A DNA stretch of 64,000 nucleotides from Aliishimia ponticola (GTDB lineage Bacteria; Pseudomonadota; Alphaproteobacteria; Rhodobacterales; Rhodobacteraceae). The position numbers and the translations under genes were made by a program. The notes under the pieces are model-generated. The model made no database searches. It worked only from the letters and a program-made list of their open reading frames with translations, and was not told the origin of the DNA. Positions 18,367 through 25,777 of the stretch are shown piece by piece. Location of the stretch: the NCBI RefSeq assembly GCF_004803475.1, contig NZ_SRKY01000002.1, forward strand, positions 656,855 to 720,854. Direction: 5' to 3'. The number at the start of each line of letters is the position of its first letter. The first letter of the stretch is position 1.

Positions 18367-19155
18367 TCATGGGGTCGGTTCATGGTCGTGGGTGTGGTCG
18401 TCGGCGTGGTGATGCCCATGGTCATGTGTGTGGTCGTGATTGTGGTCATGCTCGTGCCGGTAAAGCGCCAACGCGCCATGGGTGCCGGTGCCGAACAGGG
18501 CGCGATATTCCGGGGCGGAGGCCACGACCTCCGGTGTGCCGTGGCAGCAGACATGACCGTTCAGGCAGATCACCCGGTCCGAGGCGGCCATGACCACGTG
18601 CAATTCGTGGCTGACCATCAACACCGCGCACCCCAGCGTGCTGCGTACTTCGGCAATGCGTTCGTAAAAGGCGGCAGAGCCGGGTTGGTCCAGCCCTTGT
18701 GTCGCCTCGTCAAGGATCAGCAATTGCGGCGTGTCCAGAAGCGCGCGCGCCAGCAGAACCCTCTGGAATTGCCCGCCGGACAGGTCGGTCATCTGGCGGT
18801 TGCCAAGGTTTTCGGCCCCGGCGCGGTCCAGTGCGGTCTTGCGGCGCTGCGCGGATACCCGGCGGGGCAGGGACAGAAACCGGTCCACGGTCAGGGGCAG
18901 CGTCGGGTCGATGGCGAGCTTTTGCGGCACATAGCCGATGCGCAGCCCATCGGCGCGGCGCACGGTGCCTTTTGCCACCGGCACAGCGCCCAGAACGGCG
19001 CGCAGCAGGGTCGATTTGCCGGACCCGTTCGGGCCGACGATTGTGACGATCTCCGCCGGAGAGATGGTCAGGTTCACATGGCTCAGCACGGTCTGGCCGC
19101 CCAGTCTCACCGTCAGATCCGTCACCTCGACCAAGGGGGCCGTATTCCGGGTCAC
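18367..19155 (-). CDS. znuC: Zinc ABC transporter ATP-binding protein with His-rich tail
   Basis: This is the ATPase of the zinc importer, about 262 residues. Walker A GPNGSGKST, signature LSGGQFQRV, Walker B LLILDEATQ and the switch His (MVSHELH) are all present. The C-terminal 35 or so residues are rich in His and Asp (HEHDHNHDHTHDHGHHH), probably a zinc-sensing or storage tail. A GTG start at 19155 overlaps the zur stop by four bases (GTGA). The ATG frame further upstream would be buried in zur and is not ABC-like. Confidence 0.95.
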   Translation of the reverse strand: MTRNTAPLVEVTDLTVRLGGQTVLSHVNLTISPAEIVTIVGPNGSGKSTLLRAVLGAVPVAKGTVRRADGLRIGYVPQKLAIDPTLPLTVDRFLSLPRRVSAQRRKTALDRAGAENLGNRQMTDLSGGQFQRVLLARALLDTPQLLILDEATQGLDQPGSAAFYERIAEVRSTLGCAVLMVSHELHVVMAASDRVICLNGHVCCHGTPEVVASAPEYRALFGTGTHGALALYRHEHDHNHDHTHDHGHHHADDHTHDHEPTP

Positions 19156-19631
19156 GCGGCAGGCTCCGCGCAGTCGGGGCATTGGCCGACGGCTTCGATC
19201 ACGGCGGTGTCGATCCGGAACCCGGCCTCTGCGGCGGCTTCGGCCAGAAGGGCGCGGGCGGGGGCGGAGGGAGTCTCTGCCACCCGGCGGCAATCGCTAC
19301 AGATCAGGAAGGCTGGCGCGTGGTCTTCGCCCGGATGGGCGCAGGCGATGAAGGCATTGAGCCGTTCGACCTTATGGGCAAACCCGTGCTGCACCAGAAA
19401 ATCGAGCGCGCGATAGGCGATCGGCGGCTGCGCGGTTTGCCCTTCTTCCTTGAGGATATCGAGAATGTCATATGCGCCCATTGCGCGGTGCCCGGACAGC
19501 AGGATTTCCAGCACCCGCTTGCGCTGCGCGGTCAGGCGCAGGCCGCTTTCGCGGCAGGTTTGCTCGGCGGTGCGCACCGCGTCGGCGATGCAGGCGCTGT
19601 GGTCATGCGGTGTGAAGCTGAGGGTGTCCAT
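19152..19631 (-). CDS. zur: Fur family zinc uptake regulator
   Basis: This is a Fur-family repressor, about 159 residues from the chosen ATG. It has the winged-helix region (LRLTAQRKRVLEILL...AYDILDIL...IAYRALDFLVQHGF) and the HA.F.IC-type metal motif. Two CxxC pairs (CSDC and a C-terminal CPDC) bind structural zinc. The ATG at 19631 follows GGACGGA; an alternative ATG 20 codons upstream would extend into the regulatory palindromes. It is cotranscribed with znuC and znuB and faces znuA, the standard Zur regulon layout. This makes Zur a better call than Fur. Confidence 0.92.
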   Translation of the reverse strand: MDTLSFTPHDHSACIADAVRTAEQTCRESGLRLTAQRKRVLEILLSGHRAMGAYDILDILKEEGQTAQPPIAYRALDFLVQHGFAHKVERLNAFIACAHPGEDHAPAFLICSDCRRVAETPSAPARALLAEAAAEAGFRIDTAVIEAVGQCPDCAEPAA

Positions 19632-19664
19632 CTGTTCCGTCCGGCTGTAATGAGATTTGGTCTT

Positions 19665-19677
19665 GTTATGATATATC
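19665..19677 (-). promoter_or_regulatory. Second, weaker Zur-type site (zur side)
   Basis: GTTATGATATATC is a degraded copy of the palindrome at 19703 and lies about 34 bases upstream of the chosen zur start. It could mediate autoregulation of zur-znuCB. Confidence 0.4.
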
Positions 19678-19702
19678 AATTCCATTAACAAGCGCTCCGA
19701 CT

Positions 19703-19715
19703 GTTATAATATAAC
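19703..19715 (+). promoter_or_regulatory. Zur box upstream of znuA
   Basis: GTTATAATATAAC is a perfect 6-base-pair inverted repeat around a central A. It matches the alphaproteobacterial Zur-box pattern. It ends right before the znuA Shine-Dalgarno sequence, so a bound repressor would block transcription. Confidence 0.75.
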
Positions 19716-19731
19716 TTGGAGGCTATCCGCC

Positions 19732-20919
19732 GTGATCCGATCCATCCTTCTGTCTTCCACGCTGAGTATCCTCCCCGCGGCTTTGCTTGCCGACCCGCCG
19801 AAGGTGGTGACGGATATCGCCCCGGTACACAGCCTTGTGGCGCAAGTGCTTGGCGATCTTGGCGAGGCGGATCTGGTGCTGCGTCCGGGGGCGTCACCGC
19901 ACGGATACGCGATGCGCCCGTCCGAAGCGGCGGCGTTGCAGGCTGCGGATGTGGTGTTCTGGATCGGGCCTGAACTGACGCCCTGGCTGGAGCGCGCGAT
20001 GGACGGGCTGGCGAGCGATGCGACCTCGGTCCCCTTGATAGATGCAGACGGGGCCATCCGTCTGGACTCGCGCAAACTGGCCGTGTTCAAGGTGGCGGGC
20101 GACGATCATGATGCGCATGAAGGCCGTGTCGATCACGCCGATCATGAGGGGCATGACCATGACGATCATGACCATGGGGGGCATGACGATCATGACCATG
20201 AAGAACACGCGGATCATGACGACCACGATCATGAAGGTCACGACGATCATGACCACGAAGACCATGCGGGCCATGACGACCATGATCACGAAGGTCACGA
20301 CGATCACGAAGGTCACGACGATCATGAAGAACATGAAGGCCACGACGATCATGACCATGACGATCATGCGGGCCATGATGACCACGGGCATAGCCATGAC
20401 GGGATCGACCCGCATGCTTGGCTCGACCCGCAGAACGGGCAGGTCTGGCTTGGTGTGATCGCCGATGTGCTGGCCGACGCCGATCCGGAGAACGCCGCGA
20501 CCTACCGCGCCAATGCGGATGCGGCCGTGGCCGAGCTTGCGGCTTTGACCCAGAAGCTGGATGCGCAACTGGAGCCGGTGCGGGGCAAGGGATACTTGGT
20601 GTATCACGACGCCTATCAGTATTTCGAGAACCGCTTCGACATTCAGGCCTCGGGCGCGATTGCGACCTCGGATGCGGTGTCGCCGGGGGCGGCGCGGTTG
20701 AATGAACTGCGCGCACTGGTCGAGGCGGAGCAGATCGGCTGTATTTTCCGGGAGCCGCAGTTTTCGGCCTCTCTCACGGTTGCTTTGGCTGACGGGGCCG
20801 GGGTGCCCTCGGCAGAGTTGGACCCTGTCGGCATGAAACGCACACCGGGCGCGGATTTCTATGCAGGTCTGCTGACCGATATGACGGACCAGATGACCGG
20901 GTGTTTCGAACAGAAATGA
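19732..20919 (+). CDS. znuA: Zinc-binding periplasmic protein with expanded His/Asp loop
   Basis: ZnuA captures zinc in the periplasm for ZnuBC. The 395-residue product has a signal peptide (residues 1-20, cleaved near LLADPPKV) and the usual metal-binding His positions. Examples are ASPHGYAMRPS, GIDPHAWLDP and YLVYHDAYQYF. The disordered His-rich loop covers about residues 124-223, about 100 residues, compared with about 20-30 in well-known homologues. A GTG at 19732 is the start, with TGGAGG eight bases upstream. The Zur box lies just before it. Confidence 0.95.
   Translation: MIRSILLSSTLSILPAALLADPPKVVTDIAPVHSLVAQVLGDLGEADLVLRPGASPHGYAMRPSEAAALQAADVVFWIGPELTPWLERAMDGLASDATSVPLIDADGAIRLDSRKLAVFKVAGDDHDAHEGRVDHADHEGHDHDDHDHGGHDDHDHEEHADHDDHDHEGHDDHDHEDHAGHDDHDHEGHDDHEGHDDHEEHEGHDDHDHDDHAGHDDHGHSHDGIDPHAWLDPQNGQVWLGVIADVLADADPENAATYRANADAAVAELAALTQKLDAQLEPVRGKGYLVYHDAYQYFENRFDIQASGAIATSDAVSPGAARLNELRALVEAEQIGCIFREPQFSASLTVALADGAGVPSAELDPVGMKRTPGADFYAGLLTDMTDQMTGCFEQK
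20101..20400 (+). repeat. Tandem short repeats encoding the His/Asp tract of ZnuA
   Basis: Around 300 bases are built from degenerate units such as GACGATCATGACCAT and GAAGGTCACGACGAT. They encode HDDHDHEGH-type repeats. Codon choice alternates CAT/CAC, so the DNA repeat is imperfect but obviously expanded by duplication. The minus-strand open frames across it are by-products. Confidence 0.9.
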
Positions 20920-20930
20920 TACCAGGGGGA

Positions 20931-20954
20931 AGGGGGCAGCGCTGCCCCCTTTTT
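20931..20954 (+). terminator. Terminator of znuA
   Basis: GGGGGCAGC and GCTGCCCCC form a perfect inverted repeat followed by five T residues, 12 bases after the znuA stop. Confidence 0.85.
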
Positions 20955-21082
20955 CCGTCCCTGTTCCCCGGCGCGTTCCGGGCGGCCATATTGCCCTGTT
21001 CAGGTCCGTCCGGTCCGGTCAGCGGCATTGACACACGCGCCGAAGTTTCCCACGTTCGCGTCAACGCTGCGCGGGAACCCTC

Positions 21083-21475
21083 ATGCCACATCTGACAATT
21101 CAGCATTCTCCGGCGCTCGGGCAGCGCCACGATATGACTGTGCTTTGTGACCAGCTTCGACAGGTGCTGATCGCGCAGCGCTGCTTTGATCCCGGCGGGG
21201 TGCGCGTGCGCGCCTGGACCGTCCCGGCAGAGGCGCTGGCAGACGGGCATCGGGACAATGTTTGCGCCGATATGGTGTTGCGCATGGGCACCGGCCGGTC
21301 GGTTGAGACCCGGCAAGAGGTCGGCGAGGCGCTGATGGCGGCGGCAGAGACCTTCTTTGCCAGCGAACTGCGCGAGCCGCACATGATCGTATCGCTGGAA
21401 ATCGTCGAGATCGACGAAGACCTGTCGTGGAAGACAAATTCCATCCATCAAAGGCTGAAGGGCGCGGCGGCATGA
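21083..21475 (+). CDS. hpaF: 5-carboxymethyl-2-hydroxymuconate delta-isomerase
   Basis: HpaF isomerises a ring-cleavage product in the homoprotocatechuate (3,4-dihydroxyphenylacetate) pathway. The 130-residue product has the tautomerase N-terminal proline (MPHLTIQ) and the C-terminal IVSLEIVEID...KTNSIHQRL pattern of the family. It is a small cytoplasmic trimer in known members. The gene starts a coupled trio with a decarboxylase and hpaH. The Shine-Dalgarno sequence is weak. A promoter was not recognised in the preceding 130 bases. Confidence 0.88.
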   Translation: MPHLTIQHSPALGQRHDMTVLCDQLRQVLIAQRCFDPGGVRVRAWTVPAEALADGHRDNVCADMVLRMGTGRSVETRQEVGEALMAAAETFFASELREPHMIVSLEIVEIDEDLSWKTNSIHQRLKGAAA

Positions 21476-22887
21476 ACTGGGACGAATACGCGGAATGGGC
21501 CGGGCGCATCGGCACATGGGGTGCGGACTATCACAAGGGGTTGCGCCATCGCCCCGTGCGGGCGCAGACCCGGCCGGGCGAGATTGCCGCGCAGCTTCCC
21601 GAAAGCCCGCCCGAAGGCCCCGCGCCGATGGAGGATATCTTCGCCGATATCGACCGCATCGTGATGCCGGGGATCACCCATTGGCAGCACCCGCGCTTCT
21701 TTGCCTATTTCCCGTCCAACGCCGCGCCGCCTTCGATGCTGGCCGATCAGGTCACCAGCGTTCTGGCCGCGCAATGTATGCTGTGGCAGACATCGCCCGC
21801 TGCGACCGAGGTGGAGACCAAGGTGCTGGACTGGCTCCGCCAGGGGCTGGGTCTGCCGGAAGGGTTCGCGGGGGTCATTCAGGACAGCGCGTCCTCGGCG
21901 ACGCTGGCGGCGGTGCTGACCATGCGCGAACGGGCGCTGAATTTCGAAGGCAATCGCAAGGGGCTGGCGCAAGGGCCGGTGCTGCGGATCTACTGCTCTG
22001 CCGAGGTGCATTCCTCTATCGACAAGGCGATCTGGGTTGCGGGGATCGGGCAGGACAATCTGGTCAAGGTGCCGATCACGCCGGGCGATCCGTTGCGCGG
22101 GATCGACACGGGCGCGCTGCGCGCCGCGATCGAGGCGGACAAGGCGGCGGGCTTTGTCCCGGCCGGGGTCATCGCCTGCGTCGGCGGCACCGGCACCGGG
22201 GCCACGGATAATGTGGCGGCGGTCATGGATGTGGCGGAGGCGTTTGACCTTTTTACCCACGTGGATGCGGCATGGGCGGGGTCCGCCATGCTCTGCCCCG
22301 AATTCCGCACGCTGTGGGACGGGGTGGACCGCGCCCATTCGGTTGTCATGAACCCGCATAAATGGCTGGGCACGAATTTCGATCTGTCAGCGCATTTCCT
22401 GCGCACGCCGGACGATCTGGTGCGCACGCTGGCAATCCAGCCGGAATACCTCAAGACCCACGGCGCGGATGGCATCATCAACTATTCCGAATGGTCGATC
22501 CCGCTGGGCCGCCGGTTCCGCGCGCTCAAGCTGTGGTTCCTGATCCGCGGCTACGGGATGGAGGGGCTGCGCACCCGGCTGCGCAACCACGTGACGTGGG
22601 TGCAGGGCCTGTGCGAGCAGCTGCGCGCCGAGCCGGGCGTGGAGATCGTGACAGAGCCGATTCTGGCGCTGTTCACCTTCCGCTATGGCACGGATGATGC
22701 CTTCAATCTCGACCTTGTGAACGCGATTAACGATGACGGACGCATATATCTTACTCAAACCAAGGTGGATGGCGTGACGGCGATCCGGTTTACCGGTTGC
22801 CAATTCGACGCCACGCGCGAAGATGTAGAAACAGCCTTTGGCGTGATTACGGAAATTGCCGCAGCGATTGGGGAAGGGGCGCAATGA
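21472..22887 (+). CDS. Group II PLP-dependent aromatic-amino-acid-type decarboxylase
   Basis: This 471-residue fold-type I PLP enzyme resembles aromatic L-amino acid decarboxylases. PLP-lysine motif NPHKWLGTNFDLS (Lys297), HPRFFAYFPSNAAP near the N-terminus and the cofactor-stacking segment DSASSATLAA are visible. Known relatives decarboxylate DOPA, tyrosine, tryptophan or phenylalanine. The ATG at 21472 overlaps the hpaF stop by four bases, and its own stop overlaps hpaH by four. It is thus translationally coupled to two homoprotocatechuate-pathway genes. Substrate is not known; an aromatic amine route is plausible. Confidence 0.87.
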   Translation: MNWDEYAEWAGRIGTWGADYHKGLRHRPVRAQTRPGEIAAQLPESPPEGPAPMEDIFADIDRIVMPGITHWQHPRFFAYFPSNAAPPSMLADQVTSVLAAQCMLWQTSPAATEVETKVLDWLRQGLGLPEGFAGVIQDSASSATLAAVLTMRERALNFEGNRKGLAQGPVLRIYCSAEVHSSIDKAIWVAGIGQDNLVKVPITPGDPLRGIDTGALRAAIEADKAAGFVPAGVIACVGGTGTGATDNVAAVMDVAEAFDLFTHVDAAWAGSAMLCPEFRTLWDGVDRAHSVVMNPHKWLGTNFDLSAHFLRTPDDLVRTLAIQPEYLKTHGADGIINYSEWSIPLGRRFRALKLWFLIRGYGMEGLRTRLRNHVTWVQGLCEQLRAEPGVEIVTEPILALFTFRYGTDDAFNLDLVNAINDDGRIYLTQTKVDGVTAIRFTGCQFDATREDVETAFGVITEIAAAIGEGAQ

Positions 22888-23690
22888 GCCATATGACACC
22901 GGACGAGATCGAAGAAGCGGCGGCGGCATTGTTCGCGGCTGAAATCACCGGCCAGCAGATCGGTCTGCTTAGTCAGGCCAATCCCGGAATGTCGCTTGAA
23001 AACGCTTATGCGGTACAGCGTGCGCTGGTCGAAAAGCGCAAGGAAACCGGGCGGGTGGTCACTGGCTGGAAAATCGGCCTGACCGCCAAGGCGATGCAGG
23101 ACGCGCTGAAGATCGACACGCCCGATAGCGGCGTTCTGTTCGAGGACATGGCCTTCAAGTCCGGCGATACGGTGCCGGAGGGGCGCTTTCTTGTGCCGCG
23201 CGTCGAGGCGGAGATCGCCTTCGTCATGAAAAGCGATATCAGCGCGGCGGCGAGCCGGGACGAGGTTCTGGCGGCGACCGATTACGTCTGCGCCGCGATG
23301 GAGATTTTGGATACGCGCGTGCGCCGGTTCGATCCGGCCTCTGGCGCGTTGCGGCAACTGGTGGATACGGTCAGCGACAATGCCTCCAATGCGGGCTATG
23401 TGCTGGGCGACAGCCGCCACGACCCGTCGGGCGTCGATCTGCGCCGTGTCGGGGCGATTGTGCAGCGCAATGGCGCGGTCGAGGAAACCGGGCTGGGCGC
23501 GGGCGTTTTGAACGATCCGGTTGCCTCTATCGTGTGGCTGACGGAACGGCTGGAAAGCTATGGCATGAAGATCAGCGCAGGCGATGTGGTGCTGTCGGGC
23601 AGCTTCATCCGTCCGATCGACGCCAAAAGCGGGGATACGTTCGAGGCCGAGTTCGGTGAGTTCGGGAACGTCAAAATCAACTTCGCCTGA
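22884..23690 (+). CDS. hpaH: 2-oxo-hept-4-ene-1,7-dioate hydratase
   Basis: HpaH hydrates oxohept-enedioate near the end of the homoprotocatechuate pathway. The 268-residue product belongs to the MhpD/fumarylacetoacetase-like hydratase family. GWKIGLTAKAMQ, the metal-ligand segment VPRVEAEIAFV and the C-terminal GDVVLSGSFIRP support the call. The ATG at 22884 overlaps the decarboxylase stop (ATGA). Family relatives act on similar substrates, so 2-hydroxypentadienoate hydratase is an alternative. The adjacency to hpaF makes HpaH the better call. Confidence 0.87.
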   Translation: MSHMTPDEIEEAAAALFAAEITGQQIGLLSQANPGMSLENAYAVQRALVEKRKETGRVVTGWKIGLTAKAMQDALKIDTPDSGVLFEDMAFKSGDTVPEGRFLVPRVEAEIAFVMKSDISAAASRDEVLAATDYVCAAMEILDTRVRRFDPASGALRQLVDTVSDNASNAGYVLGDSRHDPSGVDLRRVGAIVQRNGAVEETGLGAGVLNDPVASIVWLTERLESYGMKISAGDVVLSGSFIRPIDAKSGDTFEAEFGEFGNVKINFA

Positions 23691-23738
23691 GAATCGGTTT
23701 CGCCTGAGGATTTCGCCTGAGTAGGGGCCCCGCCTGAA
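23682..23738 (+). repeat. Short irregular tandem repeats TTCGCCTGAG at the hpaH 3' end
   Basis: TTCGCCTGAG occurs at 23682 (spanning the hpaH stop), 23699 and 23712, with a decayed CGCCTGAA at 23731. Spacing is 13-18 bases. It could come from local duplication of the gene's 3' end. No function is evident. Confidence 0.6.
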
Positions 23739-23804
23739 AGGGTCTGCTTGCACGGCTGGAATGGGGCTGCGCGGCCGGTGCGCTGTTCTGACGCCTGTGC
23801 CGTT

Positions 23805-23878
23805 GCCCCTAGGTCACCCGCGAGCGTTACAAAATTTTCGCAAAAGCGTAACATAAGCTGCACGCAGCGCCCCTAGGT
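23805..23878 (+). repeat. Direct repeat GCCCCTAGGT flanking the phnC upstream site
   Basis: The ten-base sequence GCCCCTAGGT occurs at 23805-23814 and again at 23869-23878, framing the AT-richer candidate Pho box. CCTAGG is palindromic. Role unknown. Confidence 0.55.
23825..23853 (+). promoter_or_regulatory. Candidate Pho box upstream of phnC
   Basis: CGTTACA, TTTCGCA and CGTAACA repeat with an 11-base period and AT-rich four-base spacers (AAAT, AAAG). This is the architecture of PhoB sites in alphaproteobacteria. A -10-like CATAAG follows at 23852-23857. It is inferred; individual bases match the known 7-mer only partly. Confidence 0.45.
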
Positions 23879-23907
23879 GCAGGCCCCAAGACAGGGGGCG
23901 CTGCCAC

Positions 23908-24723
23908 ATGCTGACATTCGAAAAGCTCACCAAGAGCTTCGGTACCAAGACCGCCGTGGACGCGGTCAGCCTGACGATCGACCGGCCCATGATGGTGGGT
24001 GTCATCGGACGGTCCGGGGCGGGCAAATCCACGTTGTTGCGGATGATGAACCGCCTTGCGCCGGCCACATCGGGCAGCTTCACCTTCGAGGGGCGGGATA
24101 TCACCGAGCTGCGCGGGCGTGATATTCGCGCATGGCAGTCGGACTGCGCCATGATCTTCCAGCAGTTCAACCTCGTGCCGCGCATGGATGTGGTGTCGAA
24201 CGTGCTGCATGGCACGCTAAACCGCCGGTCCACCCTCGCGACGCTGTTCAACCTGTTCCCCAAGGATGACATCTACCGCGCCATCGACATTCTGGAGCGG
24301 CTGGGCATCGCCGAGAACGCTGCGAAGCGGGCCGAGGCGCTGTCGGGCGGCCAGCAGCAGCGCGTCGCCATCGCGCGGGCGTTGATGCAGGATCCCAAGA
24401 TCATTCTGGCCGATGAGCCGATTGCCTCGCTGGACCCGATGAATGCGCAGATCGTCATGGATGCGCTGCGCCGTATCCACGAGGAAGACGGGCGCATGAT
24501 TCTGTGCAACCTGCATACCCTGGACACGGCGCGGCGCTATTGCGACCGGGTGATCGGGATGCGCGATGGCCGCGTGGTGTTCGATGGCACGCCGGACCAA
24601 CTGACCACCGGAGTGGCCCGCGACATCTATGGCGCCGAGGCCGATTTCTCCGAAGAGGCAACCTCCACCGATATTTCCGTGCTGAACACCGCGCGGCGCG
24701 CCCGGCTGGAGACCGCAAGCTGA
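23908..24723 (+). CDS. phnC: Phosphonate ABC transporter ATP-binding protein
   Basis: PhnC energises phosphonate uptake. The 271-residue ATPase shows Walker [10 protein letters not shown] (about residues 31-39), Q-loop [12 protein letters not shown], signature LSGGQQQRV and Walker [14 protein letters not shown]. The switch histidine is in LHTLDTA. It is first in the phnCDE1E2 transport operon. The ATG at 23908 follows AGGGGGCG. A candidate Pho box upstream fits induction under phosphate limitation. Confidence 0.95.
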   Translation: MLTFEKLTKSFGTKTAVDAVSLTIDRPMMVGVIGRSGAGKSTLLRMMNRLAPATSGSFTFEGRDITELRGRDIRAWQSDCAMIFQQFNLVPRMDVVSNVLHGTLNRRSTLATLFNLFPKDDIYRAIDILERLGIAENAAKRAEALSGGQQQRVAIARALMQDPKIILADEPIASLDPMNAQIVMDALRRIHEEDGRMILCNLHTLDTARRYCDRVIGMRDGRVVFDGTPDQLTTGVARDIYGAEADFSEEATSTDISVLNTARRARLETAS

Positions 24724-24781
24724 TCGCTAAAAGATCAACCAACCGGCCTGACAGGGGCCATCCAACTGGAGAGTACACTCG

Positions 24782-25687
24782 ATGAAAAAGATCGTCGCTG
24801 CCCTTGTGGCAACCACCGCATTGACGTCCATGGCCGCCGCGCAGGACATTTCCGAATTCCGCATCGGCATTCTGGGCGGTGAAAACGCGCAAGACCGCAT
24901 GAACTCCAACGAGTGTCTGCGCGCCTATACCGAAGAGGCGCTGGGCGTTCCGACCAAACTGTTCGCGCCTGCCGATTACGCCGGTGTCATTCAGGGCCTT
25001 GTCGGCGGCACGCTGGACATGGCGTGGCTGGGTGCATCCGCTTATGCGTCCACCTATCTGCAAGACCCCGAAGCGGTTGAGCCGGTTCTGGTGAAGATCA
25101 ATCTCGACGGCTCCTACGGCTATCACTCCATCGGGTTTGCGCGCAAAGATTCCAACATCACCTCGCTTGACGACATGGAAGGCAAGGTATTCGGCTTCGG
25201 CGATCCGAACTCCACCTCTGGCTACCTGATCCCCTCGATCGAAATCCCAACCTACAAGGACGGCGTGACCATGGAATCGGGCGCGTATTTCGGTGAGGTG
25301 AAATTCACCGGCGGTCACGAACAGACCATCGTTGCGGTCAATAATGGCGATATCGATGGCGGCGTGACATGGGCCGACGGTCAGGGCGACTGGGAAGACG
25401 GCTACAATTCCGGCGCGCTGCGCAAGGCGGTCGATGCGGGTCTCGTGGATATGAACGACCTGGTGCAGATCTGGAAATCCAAGCCGATCCCGGAAGGCCC
25501 GATCGTTCTGCGCAAGAGCCTGCCTGCGGATGTGAAGGCGAAAATGGTCGCGCTGGTCGATGGCATGTACGAGGCGGACAAGGATTGCACCTACGCGATC
25601 TCTGCCGGTGAATCGCTGGGCTTCGATCCGATCACCCATGACGCCTACGTATCCATCGTGGAAGCGCGCAAAGCGAAATCCCAATAA
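24782..25687 (+). CDS. phnD: Phosphonate ABC transporter substrate-binding protein
   Basis: PhnD is the periplasmic phosphonate receptor. The 301-residue product has a clear signal peptide (MKKIVAALVATTALTSMAAA, cleaved near AQDI). FRIGILGGENAQDRM, DYAGVIQGLVGG, and the GDPNSTSGYLIP motif that binds the phosphonate head group in relatives are visible. The start follows a GGAGAG Shine-Dalgarno sequence. It sits 58 bases after phnC and 90 bases before phnE. Confidence 0.95.
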   Translation: MKKIVAALVATTALTSMAAAQDISEFRIGILGGENAQDRMNSNECLRAYTEEALGVPTKLFAPADYAGVIQGLVGGTLDMAWLGASAYASTYLQDPEAVEPVLVKINLDGSYGYHSIGFARKDSNITSLDDMEGKVFGFGDPNSTSGYLIPSIEIPTYKDGVTMESGAYFGEVKFTGGHEQTIVAVNNGDIDGGVTWADGQGDWEDGYNSGALRKAVDAGLVDMNDLVQIWKSKPIPEGPIVLRKSLPADVKAKMVALVDGMYEADKDCTYAISAGESLGFDPITHDAYVSIVEARKAKSQ

Positions 25688-25705
25688 GGTTTCAGTACCT
25701 GCAGG

Positions 25706-25725
25706 CGGGTCCCTTCGGGGGCCCG
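25706..25725 (+). terminator. UUCG-capped hairpin between phnD and phnE (attenuator-like)
   Basis: CGGGTCCC and GGGGCCCG pair across a TTCG tetraloop (one G-U pair), followed by TCAATTTT. It follows the phnD stop by 18 bases and can act as a partial terminator or 3' stabiliser, keeping binding-protein levels above permease levels. Confidence 0.6.
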
Positions 25726-25777
25726 TCAATTTTCGCGCTCTTCCCTCTTTTTCGGCACCCCCTGACTGCGAGGCCCC

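Noticed and set aside
20101-20400. Repeated units at first glance like a CRISPR or satellite
   Set aside because: The units are in frame with znuA and encode HDDHDHEGH-type residues; there are no spacers or even repeat lengths.
19894-20607. Met/Val-rich minus-strand frame over the ZnuA His tract
   Set aside because: It results from reading the His/Asp codon repeats on the other strand; it is not a membrane protein gene.
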